This document shows positions 33,430 to 43,850 of a stretch of DNA of 64,000 nt, piece by piece. The stretch is taken from positions 15,148 to 79,147 of the forward strand of contig SZWC01004692.1 in NCBI GenBank assembly GCA_023375785.1. Reading direction: 5' to 3'. Both the position numbers and the translations under genes were made by a program. The DNA is from Penium margaritaceum (lineage: Eukaryota; Streptophyta; Zygnematophyceae; Desmidiales; Peniaceae). How positions within the stretch are numbered: position 1 is the first letter of the stretch; every line of letters begins with the position of its first letter. The notes under the pieces were generated by a model that saw nothing but the letters and a program-made list of their open reading frames with translations, searched no databases and was not told the origin of the DNA.

Positions 33430-34640
33430 AGTCGTGATTCGGGTGGTACTTGGATCATCGATTCTGGTGCCACTCACCACATGACCTGTCGTCGTAGAGA
33501 CTTTGTTTTCCTCGGTCCTGTGGCGTGTGTTTGTTCCATTCGCACAGGCTTTGGTCATTCCTTGCCAGTCTAGGGTGTTGGGATTGTATGCTTCGATGGT
33601 TAGTCTGGCCCCTTGTATCTTTCTGACGTGCTTTTTGTGCCTGACCTCGAGCTCAGATTGCTCTTTGTGCGTGCCTGCACTCTGATGGGACTCTCTATGG
33701 AGCACACTGCAGACTCCGCGACAGTGACTGCTCTTGATACTCGTAGAGTTGTTCTTCGTGCCTCTGTTGTGGATAATTTGTATCGTATTCCTCGGATCTC
33801 TTCTTCTCCTTACTCCCTTTCCCCTCCTGCTTGTGTGTTTGTCACTGGTGTCCTTTCTGCTGAGCACCAGCGCCTGCTGCATCGATGTCTGTGTCATGTA
33901 GACTCAGACACTGTGTCGAAGCTCATTAGGACACAACCCGCACTCGGCCTTGACGTGGCCTCTTTCGAGGAGCCGCCCAAGACCGATTGTCTATTCTACG
34001 CTCAGGGTAAGATGCATCGCTGCACCTCCCATGACTCCCGTTCTCGAGCCCTTCGTCCTCTCGAGCTGGTCCATTCGGACCTTCTCGGTCCTCTCCCTGT
34101 TGAGTCTTTGTCCAATCGGGGCCGATACGTCCTGACCCTGACCGATGACTTCACCCAGATGCGCTTGGTCTATAGCCTGCGCCAAAAGAGTGATGCCGCT
34201 CTTGCGGTTCGTCTCTGGCTAGTGATGGCTGAGCGCTAGTCTCGCCACTCGCTGCATACCTTCCTCTCGGATCGCGGCGGCGAGTTCCTTGGTGAGATGG
34301 ACAGTTTCTTTGCCGAGCACGGGGTTTTTGACCAGGTCTATGCTCCTACCACTCCTCAGCAGAACGGTGTCTTTGAGCGCTAGAACCGCACCATGGAGGA
34401 TGTGGTTCGTGCTATGCGGTCTGAGTGCGGTCTCCCGGAATCCTTCGCCTTTGAAGGATTTGCCTACATGAAGTGGGTCTGGAACCACCTCCCGCACGGT
34501 CCTCTTCCGGACCACGTTACACCGTACAAGCTCTGGTTTGGCCACCATGCCGATCTGTGACTTTCTCGTGTCTGGGGCTCAGTGGCTTCTGTGTGGTACA
34601 CCGAGGATCAGTAGGGGTCCAAGGTCTCCCGGCGGGGTTG
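33430..34640 (+). pseudogene. Copia E protease and integrase region
   Basis: Protease active-site block (GTWIIDSGATHHMTC), then a YLSDVLFVPDLELRLL block, then integrase: LLHRCLCHVDSDTVSKLIR, KMHRC, VHSDLLGPLPVESLS, LTLTDDFTQMRLVY, a LSDRGGEFLGE block and a TPQQNGVFER block. Copia type, interrupted. Confidence 0.9.
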
Positions 34641-35250
34641 CTTGTGTGCCTTCATCAGCATCTCACCACGGTCGAAGGCCTAGCATTTTTGGGACCCCGC
34701 CCGTCGTCGCATTGTTGAGTCCCGTGACGCGCTCTTCTATGAGTCTCTCACCTACCGTGACCTGACCTTGATTGTGTCGTTGTCTATCACACACGTTCCT
34801 ACGTGTGAGGATTTTTGACGGATGGGGGAGTCTGAGCCTACAAGCACCTCTCGTCCAGCTGATGTGTCTATTCAAGCCCCCTCCACTTCTCGGTCTCCAG
34901 CTCTTGATGATCCAGCAATCATCACTGGCGGCCCAGAGACCTCTTCTGCCCAGGCTGTCTCTTCCCCTGTGCCCTCGTGCCCCACAGACACCCATGATGT
35001 TGTCCCTCTGTCCACCAGTACTCTTCTCTCATGGGTGGTCCTGCTGCCACACCCAGTCCTGCATCTCCCATCAGTTCACCAACCTCTCCTCCCACTACGT
35101 CACCTGCCCCTGTGCCTCAGTCCTCACCGGATGTGGTCACGCCTGTCTCTGAGCCTGTGGTGAGAGCCCATGCTACTCGCGTGAGCCCGGTGGTCGACTG
35201 CTCAACTGTTGGGCTTCGAAGTCCAGCAAGTGTCAGGTCCCACACCCAGG
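34641..35250 (+). other. Copia E Ser/Pro-rich linker
   Basis: Low-complexity Ser/Thr/Pro-rich spacer between integrase and RT, as in the other Copia elements here. No domain recognised. Confidence 0.65.
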
Positions 35251-36250
35251 CGCTCCACTCGTAGTGTTGTGAGTGGCGATCCCGGCACAAAGGCCCTGGG
35301 CCTGAGTTTCCGCACACACCACACAGAGGTCCATCCAACATGTCCGGTAGGACAAGATCTGGTCACTCATGAGTTTTGTACTGCTTGTGATGCAGCAACT
35401 GACCTTGTGGCCGTCAGGTCCAGTTTTGAGGCGTGCGCACTTGCCACTCAGAGCTCTCCCTCGTTGGTGCCTGATTTGGACACACTGAGAAATGCCCTCT
35501 CATCAGAGGATGCCGAAGCCTGGCATGCTACCTACGAGGATGAGCTTTGTGCCATCCAAGAGCAAGGAGTTTTTGAGCTAGTCGACCTTCCGGTTGGGAG
35601 GAAAGGTTATTCAGGCCAAGTAGGTCTTTCGCAAGAAGGTGAAGCCGGGTGGCTCACTGAAACGGTACAAGGCTCGGTTGGTCGTCAAGGGGTGCTCTCA
35701 GATCAAGGACATTGATTTCACTGAGACCTTTGCCCTTGTCAGCCGCATGACCTAACCTCGCGCTCTGTTTGGTGTGGTGGCTCAGCATGACTGGGAACTA
35801 CAGCAAATGGATGTAAACAATGTGTTCCTCCATGGCTCTCTGGATGAGGAGATTTATGTGGTCCAGCCACCAGGCTTTGAGGACGGTGACAAGGTCGGGC
35901 GCTCGCGCAAGTCCTTGTACGGACTCATACAGTCTCCTCGTTGCTGGAACCAGAAGATCACACGCACTCTGACTCGTACGTGATATATTCAAAGCGAGGC
36001 AGATCCCTCCCTCTTCATCCGACAGGTGCCTGATCGGTTCACCACAATCCTGGTCTACGTGGACGACCTCCTGATCGTGTCTCCCTCCATGGAGGCTGTG
36101 TAGGAGGCCAAGGCGGTCCTCCAGACTGCCTATAGGTTGGAGGACCTTGGTCTTGTAGCGGTGTTTCTTGGCATGGAGATCGCATGAGACCGCAGACATC
36201 AGACGCTTCTATTGCATTAGGCCCGATACGCACGCGTTGTGGGGGAGCGC
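35250..36250 (+). pseudogene. Copia E reverse transcriptase region
   Basis: GVFELVDLPVGRK, ELQQMDVNNVFLHGSLDEE, YGLIQSPRCWNQ and LVYVDDLLIVSPS blocks. Copia RT, interrupted. Confidence 0.9.
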
Positions 36251-36299
36251 TTCAGTGACCTCCTTGGCACAATGCCTACAGCCTCCACACCTCTCACAC

Positions 36300-37040
36300 C
36301 TGACAAGCAAGACGTACTGAAGGTGGACAATTCCACACAGCTGGGGGAGATAGTGGATGTGACCTTCTACCTCCACCTCATCGGATCTCTGATGTACCTG
36401 GCCACTACCACACACCCCGATATCACTTTTGCCGTCAACCTCCTTGCACAGGTTTCACAAGCTCCACGTGCTAGAGCCCTCCAGGCAGCTGTGCAAGTGG
36501 TGCGGTACATGGTTTCCATGCCGTACCTTGGACTCTGCTTTCGCCGGCCATGTTCGGTGGTTCTTGACGGCTACACCGACAGCGACTGGGCCTGGAGTCA
36601 AGATGGACGCAGTCGCACCGGTTACGTGTTCTTGCTCGGTGATACTGCTATGTCTTGGCACAATGGGAAGTAGGGCTGCATTGCACGTAGCTCGTCAGAG
36701 ACAGAGTATGTTGCTCTGGGTGTAGGGGCTACTAAAGCAGTGTGGCTACAGTGCTTGTTCCTTGAGCTGGGTCAGTCAGTTGCTGCCATTGTGCTTCGCC
36801 GTGACAACCAGAGTACTCTTACCATTGCGGAGAACTCTGGTGTCTTTCATGCTTGCATGAAGCACATTGTGGTTGAGCATCACTTCATGCGTGATTTGGT
36901 GGAGCGACACGTGATCTCCGTCATATGGGTTAGCACTGACATGCAGCGTGCTGATTTCTTGACGAAGGCACTGGCGCGCAGGAAGTTTCTGGTGGCCATT
37001 CGTTTCGTTGGGCTTCGCCCCTTGCCGGAGAGTGGTTGAG
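36300..37040 (+). pseudogene. Copia E RNase H region
   Basis: FYLHLIGSLMYLATTTHPDI, LDGYTDSDWAWS, RTGYVFLLGDTAMSW, SSETEYVAL, RRDNQSTLTIAENS and the C-terminal STDMQRADFLTKALAR block. Interrupted. Confidence 0.9.
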
Positions 37041-37129
37041 TGCAGGGTGTGTTTGTGCCCGTGTCACGACTGTTTCTGCACTCCTTGTTGCACTCGTTTC
37101 AGCGCTGCACGTGTATGGACATGCGTACC

Positions 37130-37146
37130 ATCGGGTCATGGGGGAG
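37130..37146 (+). other. Copia E polypurine tract
   Basis: CGGGTCATGGGGGAG directly before the 3' LTR. Same motif as in A and B. Confidence 0.83.
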
Positions 37147-37789
37147 TGTTGTGATTTGTGACATTCCTGTCGATCTGTACATTTTACTATGACCACTCGG
37201 CCATGTCCATGCTCGAGTAGATCCCTGATGCGGACCCAGGTGGCACCGGGGCATCGTTCGGTGGTGGACAACCTGCTCGGAGCTGATCAACGGTCGCCCC
37301 AGAGTCCTGGATGTTGTCTGAGACCTTTTGCAGTTTTTCTACAGCTTGTAAGGTTTTATCGGTTGACTGGCCGTGGGTCCCATTTGCATGTTTTTGCATG
37401 GTGTGTCCACCATTTGTTACTGGATGCTTGCATGTGACCAGTCGTAGCATCCGGCTTGAGATTCTGCACGTGTAGGTTCAGACGACGTAGCGTTCTGACC
37501 TGTCTACGCTCAGTAAAGGCAAAAACCGTGGTTTTGGGCCGGTTTTAGGACAGACCTTGCACTGTCGCGTGCAACACCCGCCGTGCGCCGTGGCAGGTAC
37601 TTATACCATGGAACTATCATTTGTCATTTCTCTCTGCAAATGTTATTGAAGCATTCTGACACTTTGCCTTGTGTCTCTTAGCCAGACTCTTGCCGTTGTG
37701 TGTACGACCTGTGACTGTCGTCACCGTCTGACCAGGCACTGACGCCTTGTCAGCGGCTGTGTCGTTGGAAGCTTCCACAAATATTCTCA
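37147..37789 (+). repeat. Copia E 3' LTR
   Basis: 643 bp, ending TCTCA and followed by the ATGAC target duplication. Confidence 0.92.
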
Positions 37790-39115
37790 ATGACATTACA
37801 CACCATGATGCGAAGCAATATGACAGTGCATGAAACGACACAAATTTATGTGATGCGACGCTACAAAACATGGCATGATCTGATACGAAACAGAACAATG
37901 CAACACGACATGACATGTTACGACACAACAAAAAATGATACTATGTCACCCAACACGACTAAACACGACACGGCACCACACAACACAACATAACACAACA
38001 AGACATGATGCGACTTAACACAACATGACATGACACGACGTGATACGACATGACACGACACGAGACGACAGGGCAAGAAGTGCCAAGACTTGACAAGACA
38101 CGACACGACACGACATGACATGAGACGACACGACACGATACAACACAAAACGATACGACACGACACGATACGACACAAAACGATACGACACAACACGATA
38201 CAGCACGAAACGACCCTACATGACATTACATGACACGACATGGCACGACACAACACGACAAGACACAACACAACATATTACGACACGACAGGACACGATA
38301 CGACACGACACGACACGACACGACACGACACGACACGACACGACACGACACGACACGACACGACACGACACGACGCGACACGNNNNNNNNNNNNNNNNNN
38401 NNNNNNNNNNNNNNNNNNNNNNNNNNNNNNNNNNNNNNNNNNNNNNNNNNNNNNNNNNNNNNNNNNNNNNNNGACACGATACGACACGACACGACACGAC
38501 ACGACACGACACGACGGGACACGTCATGACACGACACGATAGGACACGAAACGACACGACATAACACAACACTATAGGACATGACACGACATGGCACGAC
38601 ACAACACAACACAACACAACACAACACAACACAACACAACACAACACAACACAACACAACACAACACAACACAACACAACACAACACAACACGACATGAC
38701 ATGAAATGATGCGAGACAACACAAACTGATACCATACGACAGGATACGATACGACACGGCACGACACGACATAGCACGACATGACACGACACGACACGAC
38801 ACGACACGACACGACACGACACAAAACGACACGACACGAAACGGCACGACATGACACGACACGACATGACACGACACAGCACGACACGACACCACATGAC
38901 ACGACACAACACGACACGACACAACACGACACAACATGACACAGTACGACACGACACGAGAAGACATGACACAACACGATACGACACGACACGACACGGC
39001 ATTACACGACACGACACACCATGATATGATACGACATGACTCAACACGGATCTGACACGACACAACACGACACTACATGAAAGGACAAGCAACAATACAA
39101 CAAGACAAAAAATGA
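37790..39115 (+). repeat. CGACA-type pentanucleotide satellite
   Basis: About 1.3 kb of mostly 5-bp units. Sub-blocks differ: degenerate ACATGAC units at 37800-38050, nearly pure CGACA around 38290-38382 and 38473-38520, and a clean ACAAC block at about 38590-38690. The array contains a 90-N gap. Long open frames on both strands (Val-Ser-Cys-Arg type) are by-products of the period and not genes. Confidence 0.95.
38383..38472. other. Assembly gap (90 N)
   Basis: Run of N inside the purest CGACA block, where the array could not be assembled. The true array may be longer. Confidence 0.99.
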
Positions 39116-39177
39116 CACAACTTCTCAAAGTGGGAGATTACGATGGCATGCGTCTACCTCATGAAGCGAGGTGGTCA

Positions 39178-40023
39178 CTAATGTAAAATCACCTCCAAAA
39201 GAATGCTGTCAGCCGTGGATGTGACGCTTTCGTGCCAGACTCGGTGCTGCAGTAATCTCGGAGGAGGACTCGACGAAAGTACTAAAAAACACTGAGAACA
39301 TTCCGTGCGGAGGTCAACTGCACCTTGTGCTCCAACTCGTACTGCACATGAACAATTTGGACCATCCTTGACCACAAATTTGTAATACACGTGGGCATAC
39401 AGATGAATGGAAGACACTGCATTGTGGAGATGCTCACAAACCTGAGACACCTTCTCATTTGCACTCTCCACCCATGGAAAAATGGCCCACTGTGCGTCCT
39501 CTGGGAGCACAAACGCTGATCTAGGCAGAAAGTAGGCATTCCTCTCAAGAGGGATTCCAGCGAGGGTCAGCCCAATACCACGAAAAACAAAACCGATGTA
39601 GCAGAAAGCAAGAGTGTCATTCTTTACTCCATGCCAACGACCAGCCGTGGCAATGTCGCTTTGGTGACAACCATGTAATGCACAGAAGATTGCTACTGAT
39701 GGCCGAAAGGCATGCAAAACCTTCACCGTGGAAACCTTGCCCTCCTTGAACACCCTTTGGATGTACTTGGACTGACCCTGTTGAGTCATCTCTGAGCATG
39801 TGACTGTAGGTTTGTTGGCCATAGGACAATTTCCTTCCTGCAATGACCGTTGACAATGCATTTGAAAAGAACGAGTAGGATATGAGGTCCTTAACCATAG
39901 GCCTGGACATGACGTAGGAGGGTACAAGATGACATGGGAGAGGCGACCCATGTCTTCGGAATAAGGCTTGTAACAAGAAGCCTGCTGGACTCCTCCAACA
40001 GTTTCCCATTCTTGGGATTCCAT
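39178..40023 (-). pseudogene. Crypton-like tyrosine recombinase, C-terminal fragment
   Basis: A 281-codon open frame. Residues 84-190 carry the pattern of the eukaryotic Crypton tyrosine recombinases (related to yeast Ndc10/Gcr1-type DNA-binding folds): KVLHAFR (His104-x-x-Arg107, the catalytic HxxR position), AGRW at 127-130, the likely nucleophile Tyr in FCYI (142), AG at 155-156, YFLPRSA at 164-170 and IFPWVE at 181-186. The family cuts and rejoins DNA through a tyrosine. The first ~80 residues do not fit the family well, whereas another minus-strand frame over 39790-39990 (SRPMVKDLISYSFF) does, so a frameshift near 39790 is likely. The gene is cut at about 40020 by the chromovirus F sequence and lacks its N-terminal half. 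Assignment rests on motif memory, not a search. Confidence 0.62.
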
Positions 40024-40960
40024 GGGAGTGCATCAGCATGGACTTCATTATTGGTCTTCCCGACAAGGCTCGTGGCCACGATGCAATACTAGTGGTTGTG
40101 GATCTTCTGACAAAGATGACATACTTCATTCCTACAACCACTGACGTGAACGCAAAAGAGACTGCTCGTCTCTTCTTTGAGGGTGTTGTAAAGTACCACG
40201 GCTTACCGTTGTGCATCATCTCCGATCAAGTTAAAAAAATTGCTAGTAAGTTCTGGCAAAAGATGCACGAGTACTTCTGCAGCAAGTCGCAGATGTCGAC
40301 AACGTTTCTCCCTCAAACCGACGGAAAAATAGAGTGCATGAACCGCACTCTAGAATAAATGGATCGCATGTACGTGGACCCTGCCATGAATGACGGACGA
40401 ATTCCTAGCACCGGTAGAGTTTGCGGTGAATAACTCGGTGAACAAGTCTACACAGTAAAAAAAACATGTGAACACTAGTCCTCATCCAGTGGTGCCCTCT
40501 TCATTGGTGAAGAGTAGGAGTACAGGAGGACAGGTTCCTTCTGCTCAAGCCTTTGCCGAGCTCATTGAATCCTTGTTACAGGAGGCAAATGGTCACCTTC
40601 AAGCTGCTTGGCAATGACAAAAGACATATGCCGACAAAAGTCGCCGTGAGGTCTCGTTTGACATCGGTGACAAAGTGTTGCTTAGCATTAAGAATCTCCG
40701 GCTGAAGTCACCAAAGGTGTAAAAACTTCTACCGAAGTTGATTGGGCCGTTTCCCATCGTTGCAAGCATTGGGCCAGTGGCATACCGATTGTTACTTCCG
40801 CCGAGTATGAAGATACATGACGTGTTTCGTGTGAGCCTATTGGATCCATGCACGGCAGAGGGAACCGTTCAGCCACCACTAGCAGTCCTTGCTACCGATG
40901 GCCAATACAAGGTTTTTCGCCTACTCCAACACCGATAGCGTACTCTCCAGTCGCGGGTTG
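40018..40960 (+). pseudogene. Chromovirus F integrase fragment
   Basis: SMDFIIGLPDKARGHDAILVVVD, KMTYFIPTT, VKYHGLPLCIISD and TTFLPQTDGKIECMNRTLE are the second half of a Ty3/Gypsy DDE core. After a decayed stretch come DIGDKVLLSIKNLRLKS and KLIGPFPIVASIGPVAYRL, the typical integrase C-terminal region (GPY/F type). Truncated at the start and interrupted. Confidence 0.88.
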
Positions 40961-41268
40961 TTAGGGAATACCGCGTTCATTGGGCCGGGTGTGGACCTGA
41001 ACATATCTCATGGGAGTCCAAATCTCGGTTGTCCACAATGGTGGTCAATGAGTATTGGAGCGAGTTGGCAGCTCGCACGGATCGACGCGTGTTAGGGACA
41101 CCACCTAAACGTGGAAAAATTGAACAATATTCCCGCAGGGCGGCATTCATGGACTGTAACCATAGGAGGTTGGGGACGCCCAACATGGTTGTCGCATGGA
41201 CACTCCAGCCTAAAGCGGGGAGGCCGCTAGCCAAGCAGACCGACAAGCTGCAGCTTAGGTCCAAGTGA
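40960..41268 (+). pseudogene. Chromovirus F chromodomain and C-terminal tail
   Basis: One frame reads VVREYRVHWAGCGPEHISWE, with the conserved aromatic and WE positions of a chromodomain. A ~90-residue basic tail follows, ending near KQTDKLQLRSK. In chromoviruses this domain is thought to guide integration to heterochromatin by binding modified histones. Confidence 0.75.
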
Positions 41269-41393
41269 CATGTACGTGTTCATGTTTAGCTGGTGATTGA
41301 AATTATTAATCTTCTTTCATAATGTTGACGACTCACTATCGGACAATCTTGCTTGTTCATGAACCGAGACAATTCATGATAAGTGGAAAGGAA

Positions 41394-42071
41394 TGTAGCG
41401 GGAGGGCCGGTTCAGCCCTCCCTCTTTGTTGAAGCGAGGGGTGGTTGCACACCACCCCTCGCATCAGTAAGGGCTGGCCGACGGACAGTACTTCGCTGGC
41501 CGCCGGCCAACTCGGTGCCGGCCGGCTAGACGGCCGGCTGCCAGCCAAGTGACCGGCCGGCCACGAGCCGGCCAGCAGCCAGCCGCCAATCACGGCCTCA
41601 GCCAGATTGCCTCGAGGACGAGGACTCGTGGCCTCATGCCCTCGCCCCCAATTTCCCTCCTCGCAAGCGAACGAGTGAGGACGAGGGAGGGGGACGAGGG
41701 ACGAGAGGCGAGAGATCCTGGCGCGAAATTGCCAGCGTGCCTCGCACACGACGATTTCACGTCAGAACGTCATAAACGCAAATCGAAGTTTGTTTGAGAC
41801 GAACTTTGACATAAAGTAAAGAAATATCTCGTTCGAACGCACGAGTTCGAGGTAAAAATTCCCGGTTTGGGTCCCAAAACCAGTGGTAAGGCTAAAAACG
41901 GAAATGGGCCTCCAGAGACTCGAAATCTTCGAGTCTCCCTGGTTTGGGTCGTTGATGACGATCGCTCCTCAGTCCTGCGAAGGGGGTAAACCCCTGACGC
42001 GGACTGAGATCGCTATTCTGCGAACTCTGTCGATGACTTCAGAGCAGGAGCTAGAGAATTGAACCGTTACA
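41394..42071 (+). repeat. Putative 3' LTR of chromovirus F
   Basis: Begins TGTAGCGGGAGGG right after a purine-rich tract (AAGTGGAAAGGAA) and ends CGTTACA, giving short inverted ends TGTA/TACA; about 678 bp. It contains a strikingly palindromic GGCCGGC-rich patch at 41480-41590. No second copy is in the window, so the limits are inferred from ends only. Confidence 0.5.
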
Positions 42072-42149
42072 ATACACATGTTCCAGAAAATGCGTTTTCT
42101 TGGCAGAAGGTCTACGACTCCATGGTCTTGAGGAGCCCCCTCAGTGCAA

Positions 42150-42510
42150 AGCCGTAAGCCGCTAAGCCCCTGCCGCTGAGCCCCTGTCGCTTAGCCCGTG
42201 TCGTTGAGCCCCTGCCCATGAGCCCTTACCACTGAGCTCCTGCGGCGGAGCCCATGCCGTGTTGAGCCCCTCGGCCACTGAGATCATGAGTCGCTTAGCA
42301 CCTGAGCCACTGAGCCCTTGAGCCACTGAGCCCCTAAGCCGCTGAGCACTTGAGCTGCTCAACCCTTGAGCCGCTCAACCCCTGAGCCGGTGGACCCCTT
42401 AGCCGGTGAGTACCTGAGCCGCTGAGCCCCTTAGCCGCAAAGAGTCGTCGAGCCTTTCAATTTTAAAGAACCGTTGAGTCCCTGAGCCGTTGAGCCCCTC
42501 AACCCTAAAG
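42150..42510. repeat. GAGCC-rich minisatellite
   Basis: Imperfect tandem units of about 14-16 bp of the type CTGAGCCCCTGAGCCG, with many variants. No clean reading frame persists along it. Confidence 0.85.
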
Positions 42511-42922
42511 CGTTGATCACCGCTAACTTGCCTAGCCGATGAGGCGCGCAGAGCCGCTGAAGTTAGTGGTTGGGATGAGTCAAGAGACCACAGTAGCGTG
42601 AGGTGAGATTGAGGGACGTCCCCTCAGCCACGGAAGCACAGGGTAAGCACCTTCAAATTGGGTCGTTGTGACTAAGTCTTTCGATGCTGTCAAGAGGAAC
42701 GAAGTAGGAGGCGGCCGTGAGGCAGTTTGGCGGCAGTGGGATGAGGAAAAAAAATGGAAAAAAGGGCCAAGGAGGGGCCATAGACCGACATTTCACGGCT
42801 TGTGTTACTATTGACAGAAGCGCTGAAGCTTTGTTTGCTTTGGATGGGGTTTGAGACCCTTTGAGGGAGTTCCAATGATAAAGGTTTTTTTTTTTCCCCG
42901 TCTGATGCTCCAGACCTGCCCG
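42511..42922. other. Intergenic, no gene recognised
   Basis: Unique-looking sequence after the minisatellite, including a purine-rich stretch at 42730-42780. Nothing else identified. Confidence 0.5.
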
Positions 42923-43850
42923 TCAAAGTTTTGGTGGCCGTCTCCCTTGCCGGTGGACGTTTATGTCGATCCAATATCTAAGGCCCCGATCGGTTAGAAA
43001 GTTACCATCGTACGCTTTTTGGTGTGGTATTTCCAGTTTTTCCCGCTTTGTCCTGGTGGTCCAGGGTATCTGAGATACCCAAATCCCGCTGTCCCACTGA
43101 GACACAACTCGAGTGTCCTCGCTGTACCACTGCCTCATAGATGGGGTGTCCCGTTTGTACGGGTATGCTCGTGTTGTCCCCACTTGAATGCAGCTATGAT
43201 GAACTGCACCTTCGCTTCCAATGACCGGGGCTAGATTGTTGTGAGTGGGAACTGCAATTCCACCCACACACATCCTTTTCCACCCACCCGTCTTGTTGAT
43301 GGGCGTGGTGGACGTAGCAAAAGTGGGTGGAGGACCAACTTAGGAGGGGACACTCTATTATGTGGCGCAAACGTTTTCCGACCATACCTCCTGGTTTGCA
43401 TGCATCTTTGTACATGTGAGGCGACGCAATCGACACTGTTGGGAAGTGAAAATTCGGACACAGACGTGTCCAAATGTTTCCCGTGAAAACAAAAAGTGCA
43501 TTGCTTTGACGAGTTCAGCGGACAGTAGCAGGCGTCGGTGACCTGGAAGTAGGTGGGGATGGCGTTTTCAACCCAATCTGCGAGGACAAAATTTCCTGGG
43601 ACCCAGAGAATAACGTCAGAAACATGGGTGTGTGGATTCTCTGTCCCCACTCACAGCAATCCAGCCACGGCCAATGTCAAAGTCCGCCTCCTCCACATGC
43701 CGATCCGCAAAGCGCAAGGTGATGCAGCAAACCGCAAGAATATGACATCTGGCCCGAGGATGAAGCGAAGCTCACGAAGGTGGCAACGGAATCCAAGGCA
43801 CCATGTTGATGTCCTGAGATTTATACACGATGTTAGCATCTAGATTAAAT
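42923..43850 (-). pseudogene. Unassigned coding-like sequence, minus strand
   Basis: Two overlapping minus-strand open frames (42923-43273, 116 codons; 43231-43650, 139 codons) have a protein-like composition. The first contains GLRYWIDINVHRQG near its end. The second is Cys/His-bearing (ACYCPLNSSKQCTFCFHGKH), reminiscent of a zinc-binding cluster. Neither matches a family I can name. They may be exons or remnants of an old DNA transposon or gene. Confidence 0.3.

Larger units (their letters stand above)
30020..37789 (+). mobile_element. Copia E, Ty1/Copia LTR retrotransposon (fossil)
   Basis: 5' LTR 30020-30663, initiator-Met primer-binding site, ~0.9-kb trinucleotide-rich leader, gag, protease, integrase, linker, RT, RNase H, polypurine tract, 3' LTR 37147-37789. 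A 5-bp target duplication ATGAC flanks it (30015-30019, 37790-37794). The insertion lies within the pentanucleotide satellite. The LTRs are visibly more diverged than those of A or B (about 18 differences in the first ~137 bases by eye), so it is older. All parts are present, with more than a dozen breaks. Confidence 0.94.
40018..42071 (+). mobile_element. Chromovirus F, 5'-truncated Ty3/Gypsy element (fossil)
   Basis: Starts inside the integrase core at the boundary with the Crypton fragment and runs through the integrase C-terminus, a chromodomain and a putative 3' LTR. Gag, protease, RT, RNase H and the 5' LTR are absent. The remaining coding part has several breaks. The chromodomain and the order of parts place it among the chromoviruses. 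Confidence 0.85.

Noticed and set aside
37790-39115. Telomere repeat array
   Set aside because: The unit is CGACA/ACAAC, unlike TTTAGGG-type or TTAGGG-type telomere repeats.
38216-39128. Long open frames (up to 300 codons) of Val-Ser-Cys-Arg type
   Set aside because: By-product of a 5-bp satellite without stop codons; also crosses an N gap.
39178-40023. Part of the neighbouring Gypsy element
   Set aside because: Opposite strand, and its motifs fit a tyrosine recombinase, not any Ty3/Gypsy domain.
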